In this document: in pieces, positions 12,235-23,907 of the stretch
Numbering within the stretch: the first letter of the stretch is position 1
Layout: every line of letters begins with the position of its first letter
Assembly: GCA_948567375.1 (NCBI GenBank)
Contig: OX419761.1
Coordinates: forward strand, 36,024,501-36,088,500
Reading direction: 5' to 3'
From: Lunularia cruciata
Lineage: Eukaryota; Streptophyta; Marchantiopsida; Lunulariales; Lunulariaceae
Length of the DNA: 64,000 nt
Made by a program: the position numbers and the translations under genes
The notes under the pieces: model-generated
The model's database searches: none
Told to the model about the DNA's origin: nothing
Seen by the model: the letters and a program-made list of their open reading frames with translations, nothing else

Positions 12235-15157
12235 ATGGCTACACCTTCCCATGTGGGGTCGCCTAGAGCGGGTCGGGATACACCATGCCCGGTGTGTCAC
12301 CGATGCTTTATCTCGCAAGGGGTAAAGACCCATGTGGGAAGGATGCACAAGGACTATGATTGGACCACTTGGGATGCCCACGTGAGACGAGTGATCACAT
12401 TGACAGCAATGACACTCGGGATTACGCATGCTTCTTCTATACCTCCAGGGATACCGATCGAGTCGTGGGAGTGGTTAGCTTCTCAAGCGGGTTGCATTTT
12501 GGGGTTATTTGAGACTAGTTTTCCATGTCCACGTCTATTCCATAGGCTACCCCGCACACTCCATGATGAGGCTAGACACGCTTTTCATCAACCATCGGAT
12601 CATTTGGCAAGTGATCCCTTGGACGAGTTAGCATGGTTCCTATTCCTCCTACTCCCTCGATGGTGTCTTCGTTATGCTAGAGGGGGACGTGCGGGGCATA
12701 GAGAGGTGGTGGCTAGATTTTGTCGATTCCGAGCAAGGGATTGGGCAGCCCTTCAGGAGGAGTTTGTTAGGGCTACACGATTTAGGAGACAAGCATCACC
12801 ATAGGATACCACAGCCACTCAGTTACGACGATGTAGAACATTGGGTTAGGCGGGAGAGTTTAGTAGAGCAGCACGAGCGCTACACCCTTTGTCTATAGCA
12901 AGTCCTACTGATGAGACCATCTCTTCCCTACGCTCATTGCTTCCTATAGCAATAGAGGGACTACCACTAGAGGTCTTAGATTATCAGCCTGAGCAGCCTT
13001 TATGTCTTGATAGGCCGTTATTTGCACAAGCATTGTGCACTGCCCCTCGCCTTTCCTCAGGAAGCTTGTCAGGGATGGTTTATGAGCACCTTAGAGATTG
13101 CTTCCGGGCAGATGATCCTTCTAGTGGTTTTCCCAAGTTGTTTCAGGTGGCTGTAGCAGTAGCGAGAGGAGACATTCCTATGTTTATTAGTCGGGTGTTA
13201 GGTGCTAGTAGACTTTTCGTGATGGAGAAGGACACGGGAGGCATTAGACCAATTGCTATTGGAGAGATCTTTTTGCATTTGGTCAGTCGTACCATTGTCC
13301 TTCAACATCGTTCTCACTTTTGACAGCACCTTAGTCCACATCAGTTTGGAGTAGCTACACTTGGAGGATGTGAGGCTATATCTCTAGGCATTAGAGCACT
13401 CCTAGATATCCATCCGGAGTGGGTCATCCTACAGGTGGATGTTGAGAATGCTTTTAATAGCGTCTCACGTGCATCCATCTTTAGAGAGCTTAGGGAGGCT
13501 GGTGGATCCTTGGCGAGTCTCATTCCTTTTGTGCAGTCTTTTTATGGCTCTCTTGCTTCCCTTTACTACCAACATGGTGGTTCACAAGAGGGAGTCACCG
13601 TCTTGGAGTCAGCTGTTGGTACACGTCAGGGAGATCCTTTGGGGGGGCCCTTATTTGCCATGGCTCACTTTAGAGCTCTCCTATCTACTACTTTGGCCAT
13701 GCCAGGTTGTGTATTTCCCTCCTTGGCAGATGATACACACATCGTAGGCCCTATAGATCAGATTAGGCAGGCCTTTGACTACTTGACTACCAAGCTACAT
13801 CTAGTAGGCTTGAGAGTCAAGGTGTCAAAGTGTAAGGCATGGTCCCCTTTAGGTATCCCTCCCCACCTTGAGCTTCTAGAGGGGTGTATCACATCCATAG
13901 ATGGACTTCGTATTCTTGGAGTGCCAGTAGGATTGGAGGATTTTGTTACACGCTTCTTGGACACTGCCCTTGCAGAGGATGTTCTCCATGTGGATGACCT
14001 TCCATTACTAGGAGATCCGCTGGTGGCATTTGGTATACTCTCTTCCAGTATTGCTCGTTGACCATCCTACCTCATCCGTACAGTTCCTCCCTCACCGTCC
14101 TTCCTATCACGTCTGAGAGCATTTGATAGGAGGATTATGGGAATCTTTGGTGATATTATTGGACCAAGGACTTTTGAGTGTGTGATAGGGGATTTGGCAC
14201 GTAGACAGACGGCTCTACCGATCTCATGTGGTGGGGTTGGCTTGCTTTCTATGGAGGAGATGGCACCTATAGCATTTTTGGGTAGTTGGGCTCTCTCGGC
14301 ACCCCTACTTTCCTCTCGTTTTGTGGTTGCTGATAGGCCGGTTTTAGAGACTTATGTGACAGAGGTGGAAGGAGGATCCTTTTCTCTCCAAGTGTTATTG
14401 TGACAGACAAGAGATAGTCTATCCCCACGAGCACGAGAGGGTTTTCCATGTTTGCTTCACTATCGTCAAATCTGCATCTTCACTACTCACTTGTGAGTGT
14501 GGTTCTACACTAGATGCAGCGGCGGTCCACATGACACAGTGTCCTTTTGGAGGACAGAGGATAGCTACCCGTGATGCCATTAGAGATATAGTGTTTGCTA
14601 TGGCACGAGAGAGTGGATACCTGGCTTAGAGGGAGCGTTCGTATGCTTTGCAGACGACATGTGTCAGGGAAAACTTATACTTGGTCCAAGATGATCAGGT
14701 GATAGTAGTGGATGTCGTGGTCACGGACCCTACGCGGGATACAGTTTCGGAGGGAGTGATTACCCATCCCCCTGGATGGGCGGCGAGTGCAGCAGCAGGT
14801 CACAAGGTCTCCAAGTATAGGGGCATGCAGCGAGGTCACCTCTTTGTTCCTCTAGCCTTGGAGTTATATGGAGCGATGGACATGGCATTTGACACATTTG
14901 TCAGAGAGTGCGCGAGAGCTTATCATGTTAGGCATCAGGGGGTACCACTCTCACTCTCATACTTTGTAGCATATTTTAGACAGCGTGTGTCCATTGCTCT
15001 ACAGAGGGCAATGGCTGGTGCAATCCATAGGAGAGCAATCACATTAGGTGATGTTTCTTCAGATGCTCCAGTTGTGTGTAGACCGTACGACTTGCATAGC
15101 TCGGATATCTTAGGTGCGGTAGGGCAGATTTCTCACACATACTCTATTGGAGCTTAG
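12235..15157 (+). pseudogene. RLE retrotransposon ORF: C2H2 finger - RT - CCHC - endonuclease
   Basis: One ancestral ORF, read mostly in one frame with stops at 12802, 12847, 13321, 14059 and 14401, then a frameshift between about 14404 and 14490 into the next frame. In order: an N-terminal C2H2 finger (CPVCHRCF...H...H, C-x2-C-x11-H-x4-H, about 12286-12348); RT motif A DVENAF (about 13438); motif B GTRQGDPLGGPL (about 13618); motif C LADDTH (about 13724); a thumb-like LGVPVG block; a CCHC knuckle (C-x-C-x9-H-x3-C, 14492-14542); and a PD-(D/E)XK-like endonuclease with VVDVVVTDP and GHKVSKYRG (about 14708-14820). This order is that of the R2/NeSL/CRE superclade and differs from APE-type L1 or RTE elements usual in plants. 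It is not functional as read. The finger presumably binds target DNA and RT primes at the nick; that is family knowledge. Confidence 0.88.
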
Positions 15158-15240
15158 CACCATGTAACGTTTTTTGTCTCTCCCTTGTATGGCTTGATGG
15201 GGTCTTCCCATCCTTCAATTTTCCTACCCGGTTGCCTTTT
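15158..15240 (+). other. RLE element 3' UTR with conserved hairpin
   Basis: The stop codon TAG is followed by about 83 bases shared with the short copies at 8867, 22041, 23813, 47286 and 48051. GATGGGGTCTTCCCATC can fold as a short stem (GATGGG / CCCATC), a plausible recognition structure for the RT. Confidence 0.75.
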
Positions 15241-16236
15241 ATCATTTTTCAGTTTTCATCTTGATATAGCATGCCACATGTATAGTGGGGTTTGATTAAA
15301 CAATGCTCTAAAAGTCTTAATGCCATTAAAAGTTTGATTTCAGTATGAACGGTTCAAGGAGGGAAGGTTAGAATTTGAGATGTATCTTCATATCCGTGAA
15401 GGTCATTACCAGTTTTATTGTGTACATATTGTTTTGGTTTCTCCTAAATTTAGTATTAGATAACTACCAAGCTCAATATCTTAACATAAGTATCGAAGCA
15501 CTATTTCAATTTCCTTTAGATTTTTGCTCTTACTCTTGCTCTTCTACTGATCATGAATCTTTCTTGCTCTCACACATACTTCTACTTGGGGAAGTTGCTT
15601 TCATAATCATTGAAATTGAAGGTACGCAGAAAATCGATATTCGATAAATCATTATGAGGCTAAACGTCGAAATTTACGATAATTCTTTTTCTTAGTTAAG
15701 TACATTTATTTAAAGGTCAGAAAGTGTTTCACGTAGATTTCTTTTCGTGACAAAAGTTCTTCTTCTTCAGGTCCACATGCACTAAGGTCAATTTCAATTT
15801 AAAGTTATTTTGCTTGGCATTCCATTGGCAGAGTGCCGACCATAGTAAAGGACAGTACATTTTGAAATATGATAAGCTGTCTTGCAAGTAAAGTAATATG
15901 ACCGGATTTGGTAAACCTTTCAAAACGTACCCAGAGGTGGTCATATTGTCATTTCCCATTTTAGAAGGTCAGGAACCATATGATCAATGACCCAAAGCGC
16001 ACTCGAATATACGGAGAGCTTCAACTTTATGCCAGCCATGGGTTAGCTTTTCGCTTTTGAGCTTTCTTTGGCTTTACCATGTGTTCCAGTTTTTAAGCTA
16101 CACTGAAAAATGTTTTATGGTTATTAACTTGTCGCAGAATCGAGACAATCGAAACATCATCCCAAGATTGGACTTGTATAATACAGAAATCCCATATTAA
16201 CACTATATTAACCTTTGTTGAACAGAGTTTTCATCC
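15241..16236. other. Intergenic, no supported gene
   Basis: Short open frames only; one (15375-15647, 90 codons) is hydrophobic at its start but has no recognisable domain. I see nothing else. Confidence 0.5.
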
Positions 16237-16309
16237 TCCGTTGTAGTCTAGATGGTTAGGATACTCGGCTCTCACCCGAGCGACCCGGGTTCGAGTCCCG
16301 GCAACGGAA
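16237..16309 (+). tRNA. tRNA-Glu (CTC)
   Basis: Acceptor TCCGTTG pairs with CAACGGA, the anticodon loop CTCTCAC carries CTC, and the T arm is GGGTTCGAGTCCC. No intron. A T4 terminator lies at 16337-16340. Confidence 0.95.
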
Positions 16310-16417
16310 GCTCCCGAGATTAGTTGTGACTACCACTTTTGTCAATTAGAAACGATTTGCCGTTCTTCTTGTGAACTGTAAAGAGAATAGGCTATGGCTT
16401 GAGGCTCGAATCAAAAT

Positions 16418-16708
16418 CGAAGCTCTCAGAATGAAATAAGACTAAAATTTGAAAATCACGCACGTTCTGACCGCAACAGCCCTTGCACTTCCGTATAAAG
16501 TAGTCTAACGTATTATGGAAGAGTCCTTGCCTTGGAGGCATGCATATGAGTCCATCGAATTTGATCTGAACTCCGAACTACACACGCTGTGCGTATCGAA
16601 GCGCTCATAATGAAAGCTATTCTAAAATGAGAATATCATACCCGTTCTGGACGCGACAGCCTTGCCCTTTTGGTACTCTATGTATGATGAAGTCTAATGT
16701 AATTTGGA
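16418..16708. repeat. Imperfect direct duplication, about 180-bp spacing
   Basis: 16418-16519 and 16594-16708 share a series of blocks in the same order (CGAAG.GCTC, AATGAAA, ACG/CCCGTTCTG, CGACAGCC, AGTCTAA.GTA). Copies are diverged. No function is evident. Confidence 0.6.
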
Positions 16709-17163
16709 CCGGTTGTGTTTCGTGATCTCAACACGAAACACTAACATGCGTTGCGTTTACCAGTTGCTCTCTAAGAATCCAAGCGACGTGCAATTCCCAG
16801 TTGATCGAGGGGTCCAGTTCCTCAGCAGTTCTCTGGTTGGCAGGTTCCATGCGTGCGGTAAGCTTAAGCCACTTTATTGCCCTCCATACCTTCTTAATTG
16901 ATGTTGCTCCTGTGGTTCTTCAGAGCTCCGTCAAACATGAATGCATCCGCTGTCCTTAATACAGGCGAAGTAACCAACAGTGTTTACGTCAGAGCATCCA
17001 TTTTGATACAAGCTTCCCCTTGTGATTGAGGCTTCTCATGCATCAAGTTTATAACACGTAAACTGACTCGCATCAAAGAAGTGCATAGTAAGTCACACAT
17101 ATTGGATTCTCTTGCTTCGGACCAAATGCCGAAAGTTATGGGACTAGTACATGGAGGTGTACT

Positions 17164-17416
17164 GGTACAAGTAGGTGATACGAGTCACTGATGCCCATAC
17201 CTTCCTTTCAAGAAGCTTGGAATCCCCTTAGACTATCTTAGCCTTATTAGAAAACATAGTCAAACATGCCTTAAGTTTCCAGGCCTCTTGGTAAAAGTAG
17301 GTGAAACGAGTCCGTGATACCCAGAACTTTCTTTCAGAAAGATTGGAATCCCCTGGAGACTCTCTTAGCCATATCAAAAGGTATATTCATACATGTCTGG
17401 AGTTTTCTGGCCTCTT
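17164..17416. repeat. Tandem duplication of the methyltransferase gene 3' end
   Basis: 17164-17289 and 17290-17416 are two diverged copies of a 126-127 bp unit (shared blocks AAGTAGGTGA, CGAGTC, TTGGAATCCCCT, GGCCTCTT). The right-hand copy contains the last codons and stop of the methyltransferase gene; the left-hand copy is a non-coding duplicate in its 3' flank. Confidence 0.8.
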
Positions 17417-20400
17417 CCACAAGAGCGTCCTTAAAATATTCATCTATATCAGTTTTTGGATCAGGTCTGTTCATATTGCCTCTGTGAGCAATCGATGTTC
17501 CCCTACTGACTACAAGAGATATGTTTCCTTGTAGAGAAACAGCAACTGTAAAAGCAAGCCCTTCACTGCGAGCGAAATCATGCTTTGAGTGTACATCTTC
17601 AAACCTCCAGGAATCAGTTCCTCGCAATAAGACATCTCTGGATTACCAAAAGAAACTTATGTTTTACAAAGACAAATCACGTGACAAGCGACGAAAGTGG
17701 GACTTCTCAAGCATAGCATAAGATACTTTCTTACTCGAGAATAAATAAGCAAAGGAGAAGGGGAAGTTGAAAGACCTGTAAGCAATAGCAGCCTCTTGAA
17801 CTCGCTTGCCCTGAAGGCTAGAAGGGTCATAACCGGGACCAAACTTCCCAGTCAACCTCTCGACAATACTTGGAGCAGAAGAGTCAGTGTGCAGATTGAC
17901 CTGCAAAAGGAGATCGAGTGAGGAGATATTCTTCGGAGAAGTTGTACATATGCAATATAGGAAGCATGATTATTCAAATATTCGATTTACGGAGTTCGGG
18001 ATGAGTCAAATTTGACACTCACCACTACTGTACCATGGTCAGGGTTCAGTACGCAGCCCAGAGCGGATAAGAACTGTCCGTTTCTGTCCCAGAATTTATA
18101 AGGCACTACATCTTCGCCATCATACGCATCCACAAACACGAGGTCGAACTGATCATCACCGAATCTCTTCTGAGATTTCTCGGACACAAAATTCTCTCCA
18201 TCACCTTCAAATATTGTGATTCTGTCCAGCATACTACCCCACAAAGTTGCCTTCTGTCTGACATCCTCGTGATTTGTAGTAAGGGATGAAACAGTTCCAC
18301 TGGAGCTTAGAACTGAACAAGGTGGGAAACCCATGGTCGTAACTGCTGCTGAGATGACAGCAGAATCGATTTCAACTGTATCAACAGATGCTCCTACATG
18401 ACAGCAACATCGTCGAAGTTAGCTGGAGGAGCGGACTATCTTTCTGAAACATGAATGAACTGTATAAAATGCAAGGAAGGCTGCAATGGTGAAGCCAATG
18501 GAAACCAATACTGAACTTCATGTATCAGGTACATCGTTATTCCTAACGAATCCAGGCAGTTCCTTAGGTGCACAACAGTTTCAGATTTTTCCTCTTACCG
18601 CAGTTAGTACCTTTTACTTAAGACTTTCCAATGTTTATTTCAACACTGAGCAGAACAACGAAGGTTGCCACTGGTACCTGGTAAATTATGAGCAAGAAAA
18701 AGCGGAAGACTTCCCCCGCCCAGGCCAATACAAAGAATTCGCATCTTCTGTAGTCCAGTAGAGACACGTCTCACATCCAAACCCGCGAGACTTACAGCTG
18801 ATAGTCCAGCTGAAATTAGACTTTTTACATCTGTAAAATAGAGAAACAAGTCATAGACGACTACCATCAGTGAAGATGATCATTCTCATGCAACACTCAT
18901 AAGCTCTAGGCATATAAAACTATATTTCTGGATATTAGTGTCTAGAAGATGGTACATGTTGTGAGACTCAAGCTATGATCATCTGTGGTCAGCTTGGAAA
19001 AAATGAATTGCATAGGTATGCCAATGATTCAGCTGGTGCCATTCTAGGGTTTAAAGTTTGATGGCTGCGCCTATGCAGAAAAACAGTCAGACCGAAACTC
19101 TAACGCAGCAAAGGATTGATCTCCTGATTTTACTCAATTCAAATTTAACGTGGATATGTGAAACATACATTCAAAAGCTACACAGTTAGGTTGCTGAAGC
19201 AAGACAACGTTACTCGGATCTCCATCCTTCGCAACTGCCATAACTTTTGCCACACTTTGACGTGTGACAGTATTGAATCGTAAGACACGCCACTCGTAAG
19301 CTAGTACTCCATACTGACTTCCAGTCCCAACGCTATTGCTGTTTGTGCCCCCCTTATCCCAGTTGTATCCGTTATATACTTGCCCGTTGCTTGTCTGCGA
19401 GTCCAGACCATTTTATATTCAGAATGCCGATACACTGAAGTCTTTGTTATGATGCAGCTTCTAACACGAACTAGGTGACAGGCCGAAATCTGGCTTACAG
19501 CTTCTACATGCTTACAACTTAATTATCTCTTCCATATCAAACTTAATGAAGTTTAGGACCTCCAGTGGCACCTACATCTGTGTATGTAAGCTGAACTCAG
19601 ATGAGACCCTCTCTTAAGTAGGTCCACATCTGCATCACAATGCAGTCATTGAAAGTTGTACACTCCAAGTTCTATTATCCAAAATCTATGGTCAGGGCAC
19701 TGATGCATACAGGTTTAGATGCTGGATGAGCTGTAACTGACACAACTCCATTGCCCAGGGAAGTCGGCATCTCAAACGCAATCTCTCCGTCATTCCGTCC
19801 CCAGCCACCACCCTGTGTTCCCCACCATTCTGGTGAGTACCTCCAGTCTCCTTCATCATCTTCTCTCCTCCAACTAGCTTCTCTGCTCATATGTCTCCTA
19901 AATTTCATCCAGTTCCAATTCCACAGAGCCTCCAGTGTTCTATTGCCTCCACCTACATTTTTTTATCAGCACAAATCACTCATGTTATGGCCTGTTAAGG
20001 CAAGAAGCTTGTAAATGAGACAAACGGCAATTTGTAGTAGAAGATAAAACTTATCGAGCAGATAGTCTACAGTGAAATTAAGTTCACCATTATCAGACAA
20101 GTTCACAATTTCTTGAATGCTCCACCATCATATGCATTGTCTAGTTTAGTTGTCAAGCCAGTTGCATTCAGGCACACCTTCATCATTTGAACCCATTCCC
20201 GCACCACCAGCAGAGGCTCCACTAGGCGGAAAATATCTAGTTCGGCTCGAAGAGCTATTAAAGGCGGCTGGAGGGTCGGGACTCCTCCCAAAGGGAAAGG
20301 TAGTTTTCCAGGTTGCAGTGGAAGCTCCATCATGGAAATGACTTTGTCGACTTTGCTTGTACACTCGACAACTTCCTACAACAGCTTGTAATGTTTGCCC

Positions 20401-20454
20401 GCATCCATCCACCAATGCGTGGCACCTCCACATCCACCAGGTAGCCAGAGACAT
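17334..20454 (-). CDS. SAM-dependent methyltransferase / spermidine synthase-like protein (7 exons)
   Basis: Exons in transcription order: 20454-20178, 19952-19711, 19394-19169, 18830-18678, 18393-18023, 17900-17776, 17637-17334. Every intron is GT...AG, the phases chain without conflict, and the sum is 1698 bases (565 codons plus stop). The class I Rossmann fold is visible: motif I ILCIGLGGGSLPLF, acidic motif II VDTVEID, then a D-G-E block (EGDGENF) and FDLVFVDAYDGEDVVP, closely resembling spermidine-synthase-like methyltransferases. The N-terminal half has a Ser/Gly/Ala-rich stretch and an unusual Trp-rich segment (ALWNWNWMKF, EGDWRYSPEWWGTQGGGW). The substrate is unknown. The first ATG (20454) is the best choice but an ATG at 20433 is possible; a short upstream ORF precedes it. 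The last exon overlaps the tandem duplication at 17164-17416. The N-terminus may be a targeting peptide, but that is not certain. Confidence 0.88.
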
Positions 20455-22023
20455 TGATGCAAGGTATCTGCCCAGTCTCGTCCCGTAGCCGAAGGTTCTC
20501 TTCTTGAAGGGCTAGAATACGAACATCAAGAAGCTCATTGTTGCACACTGAGAGACAGTTGATCAATCAAAATATCAGAGCTTGCCAGAAAGAAACTCAA
20601 GCTTCCGAGTCAAGTGCTTTTGTGGTTGTACTGCAAGTTACAAAAGCACTCGGAAATCATTCAGTGATTATAGAAGGAGATCGCCTCACCATCAACGAGG
20701 CCGAAGGTCTCCTGGACCTGACGAGAACAAACTTAGACATTTTTCACACAGAAAGAAACATTGTCTCAAAAGGAAGAATTAAACGGTGTTTAACCTGGAC
20801 CTTGCTGGCCCCCTCAAAATTAGAAAGTGAAGACTAGGTGTTCTTAGCCCAAACTAACTTGTGCACGAGAACAGGAAACGAGGCCCAAACGAAGAGGTGT
20901 TCGATGACATCAGAAGATTTGGTTCAAAAAAACAGAAACAACGTCGGAGCTTGATCTTCTGTTAGTACGTTAGGATGCCATTTTTAGTCAAATATGTCCA
21001 TTTCAATGGGCTCAAGAAGGAGAACCTAAGTCTGGATTGCCATGCACTCAAATAGAACAACTATATGTCACAAGGAACATCCAAGAGAAGAACGAAGGAA
21101 ATCGTGCATGGATGAAACTAATGGCCGAGAACATTCCATCCAGTCATTTTACACTAGCCCTAACAAAACGGAATAATCCTTGCTTCAGTACTCACAATCT
21201 AAACCATGTCACGTATCGCGAAGCATGCAGCTTTATAAACAGTGGGACAAAACTCCTGAACTGTAATGAAGCCAGCAAAATTTGGCCAATCGCATCAGAC
21301 CCTTCCGACGCACCTGTTCCGCGTCAAGTGCGACCCACCCAGACTCCGAAGTCACATCCATACTCAGATATTCATGAGTAATCACGTCATATTGAAAGAT
21401 TAAAAGTAGCTTTCTTCAATCAATCTTCCAGATGAAACCGCTAAAGAAGTCCACGAGAGGCCGGATTTTCTGCAGTTGGGCTCTTTCGCTCCTTCGATCT
21501 TTGCCTGTGAGCAAGACTGCAGAGCTTCTCCCCGGGACAGTAGCTCCCGTTAGGCCTTCCTTCATCGATTCAAACTTTGCTCTGCTATACTCGAAGACCA
21601 CAAGCTCGAATTCTAGAACATACTATTCGATTCCCGATCACTGCTGGCCTGGCTGCAACGTATTTGTGCCTACAGTACTTCAGACAAGATGTAATTGGAC
21701 AACAAGTCAGCCCATGTTTGCAAGAGCAATATCTGTGCTGTGGTTGGTTAGTGAGGAGGTGAATAGAGCCAACGCGTCATGAACTTTATCAAGAAGCGAT
21801 ACAGAAACCCAATGGCACATGCTTCTACATCTAATCTTTCACGCTTGAAAGAAATGCATTTTCGAGTGGTCCTATTAAATACAGGCAGTTTACCACACTC
21901 GAAGACTAGCCATAGCCTCTGCTTTTGCAATTAGGCATGATGTAAGCTTTACGAACATAGAACATGCCACCGCAGACGACTAGGACTTGGTCAATGTGAT
22001 GTCATGTGCCATTGGGTGATATG
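20455..22023. other. 5' flank of the methyltransferase gene
   Basis: Contains its 5' UTR and promoter. Short frames at 21037-21381 and 21432-21782 show no recognised domain and no clear splice context, so no gene is called. Confidence 0.45.
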
Positions 22024-22149
22024 AGTTTATATTAAGATAGAAGGACGACCGCGTAAGAAAAATGAAGGATGGGAAGACCCCATCAAGCAGTACAAGGGAG
22101 AGATGAAAAAGGTAAAATGAGGCTAAGCCTCAAGTTTATATAAAGATAG
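22024..22149 (-). mobile_element. 5'-truncated RLE non-LTR copy with 17-bp TSD
   Basis: The insert (22041-22132) on the minus strand runs from GGCTTAGCCTC, at the level of the parent stop codon, through GCTTGATGGGGTCTTCCCAT to CGCGGTCG. The flanking duplication AGTTTATATTAAGATAG / AGTTTATATAAAGATAG (22024-22040, 22133-22149) has one mismatch. Confidence 0.88.
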
Positions 22150-23812
22150 AGTTTATATTTCGTAGTGTAACTAGGTCCACGATTTTTTGCTTGTCTAGTA
22201 ATAGATTTAGAAAAATTTATCGATATCGGTATGCTATAATCAATTCAACATTCCTAGAAATTAAAATAGTATGTGAGTAAGGTATTACATGGTAATTCAA
22301 TTTCAAATAGATAATTATTAAAAATCTTTTAAGATGTAATATAAAGTATAAACAAACTGGAGTTTGTTTATATGATATATGTCTGTTTATAAACCATCAA
22401 GTAGTTCACAAACTATATCTCTGCAGTATATTCACTTGTCAATCACGAATTTACATCACATTAAAATATTATATTGTTACCTTGTCAGATTCTCATCTAA
22501 AAGTTCCATACATGTATAGATTTAAATAAATTTTGATTTTGATTTGATTACATGGCAATATGATTCTATCATATTAAGATAATCTAAATTAATAAGGTTA
22601 TACTTTTCATATAGGTTATCCTATTCATCTTAGAATCAATTTATTGCTTTCAACACTTCTCTTTTCAAATGGTCTCTTTCACTCAAGGATTTTTCCTTTC
22701 TTTTTCCTTTTCTTTCTTATACATATTATTTAGTAAAATAAAAATATATGAAATTGATAAGCTCTTTCATATGAATAGAATGAGGAGTTTTATTTGTCCA
22801 AATAGAAAAATTACAAATCCACAGTCAATTTTGAACTATATGCAAACTTACAAACATATAATATTATCATCATCCTAAGTGTTATATTATTTTTTATATT
22901 TACCATAAAGATTAATTTAACTAGTAAAATTTTTAGCTAATCATCAGTTGCAGATTTGTGATTTAGTGCAAATATTATTGATAAATAGTTAGATGTCATG
23001 ATAATTACTCTCCTGCATTGAGATACACTATACCATCTAAAGGAGTAGAAACTAAAAAGAAATGTAATAATACAATGATTCTGATAAATTAGAAATAAAT
23101 TATAATAGTATACAAGTAAAATGTTGAAAATTTACCTCCACTCACATCTCAAAATTAATGTAGAATTAACAGCTCTTTTATATGGAGAATCAATATAAAA
23201 AGCAAATTTATATTTTACTTTATTAGATCCACTCTTTCTAAATCAAAAATACATATTATTGTCTTAAAAATATCATGTTGATTATAATTTTATATGAAAA
23301 AGTGCATTTAGTAGCTTCACATAAAAGCCAAGAACTAAGTCATTATTCTTGGTTCTAATATGTAAATAATTATTTTGTGGAGGCATTAAGTTTTACACTT
23401 TTCTATGATTAATTTCTAGAAATGTACAATTTTAAGTCCACTAGAAGAAAAATTAATAAAACATGATTCATTACATTGATTTTTTGTAATAAAAATTTCA
23501 TATTATTTTTTACTAGATATTAAGAAAACAAGTGCTAATGTAAAGCCATTATGTACATGTATCTAGAAGTTAAAGTAATGCAATTCAAGTTCAAAATATT
23601 GATTTTCCAACAAGTACAATTCTTAAGAAAAAATAAACTTCATCATAGCTTCTATTAAATATATATGAAAAAACAATTGAACAATAGAAAAATTGTCTAA
23701 TCCAACTATTTGTCAATCATTTGTAGCCTCTAGAAGGTTCTTATCTTCCTCTACCTCTCCACCATGTCCTCTACATGATATAACATCCCACTTACAGACA
23801 CAACCTTCTGCT
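22150..23812. other. AT-rich intergenic
   Basis: Very AT-rich with stops in every frame. I see no gene, RNA or recognised repeat. Confidence 0.6.
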
Positions 23813-23907
23813 TGGGGCCTAGCACCATTTTATCTCTTTTGTCTCTCCCTTGTGCAGCTTGGTGGGGTCTTCCTATCTTTCATGTTTTCTTTGTAGTCGA
23901 ATTTTTC
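23813..23907 (+). mobile_element. 5'-truncated RLE non-LTR copy
   Basis: Begins GGGGCCTAGCACCATTTTAT, as in the copies at 22041 and 48051, and continues through GCTTGGTGGGGTCTTCCTAT to a degraded end (GTAGTCGAATTTTT). No clear TSD, so probably older. Confidence 0.8.

Larger units (their letters stand above)
12235..15240 (+). mobile_element. RLE-type non-LTR retrotransposon (R2/NeSL-like), decayed
   Basis: A near full-length element coding for zinc finger, reverse transcriptase, CCHC knuckle and restriction-like endonuclease, followed by a short 3' UTR ending near 15240. The 3' boundary is taken from alignment with the short TSD-flanked copies elsewhere (shared TTGATGGGGTCTTCCCATCC block). 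The 5' boundary is unresolved; the start given is the likely ORF start. No poly(A) tail is seen. Confidence 0.85.

Noticed and set aside
12674-12898. Alternative frame bridging the gap between the RLE zinc finger and RT
   Set aside because: The main frame reads through with AGEFSRAARAL, typical of this family's RT leader, so the gap is stops in the true frame.
20330-20566. Minus-strand frame with a Leu-zipper-like peptide (ILALQEENLRLRDETG)
   Set aside because: Overlaps exon 1 of the methyltransferase in another frame, and I found no splice arrangement that joins it to the gene; the 20454 start gives a consistent model.
21432-21782. 116-codon plus-strand frame upstream of the methyltransferase
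   Set aside because: No recognised domain; compared with small mitochondrial import proteins and found no real match.
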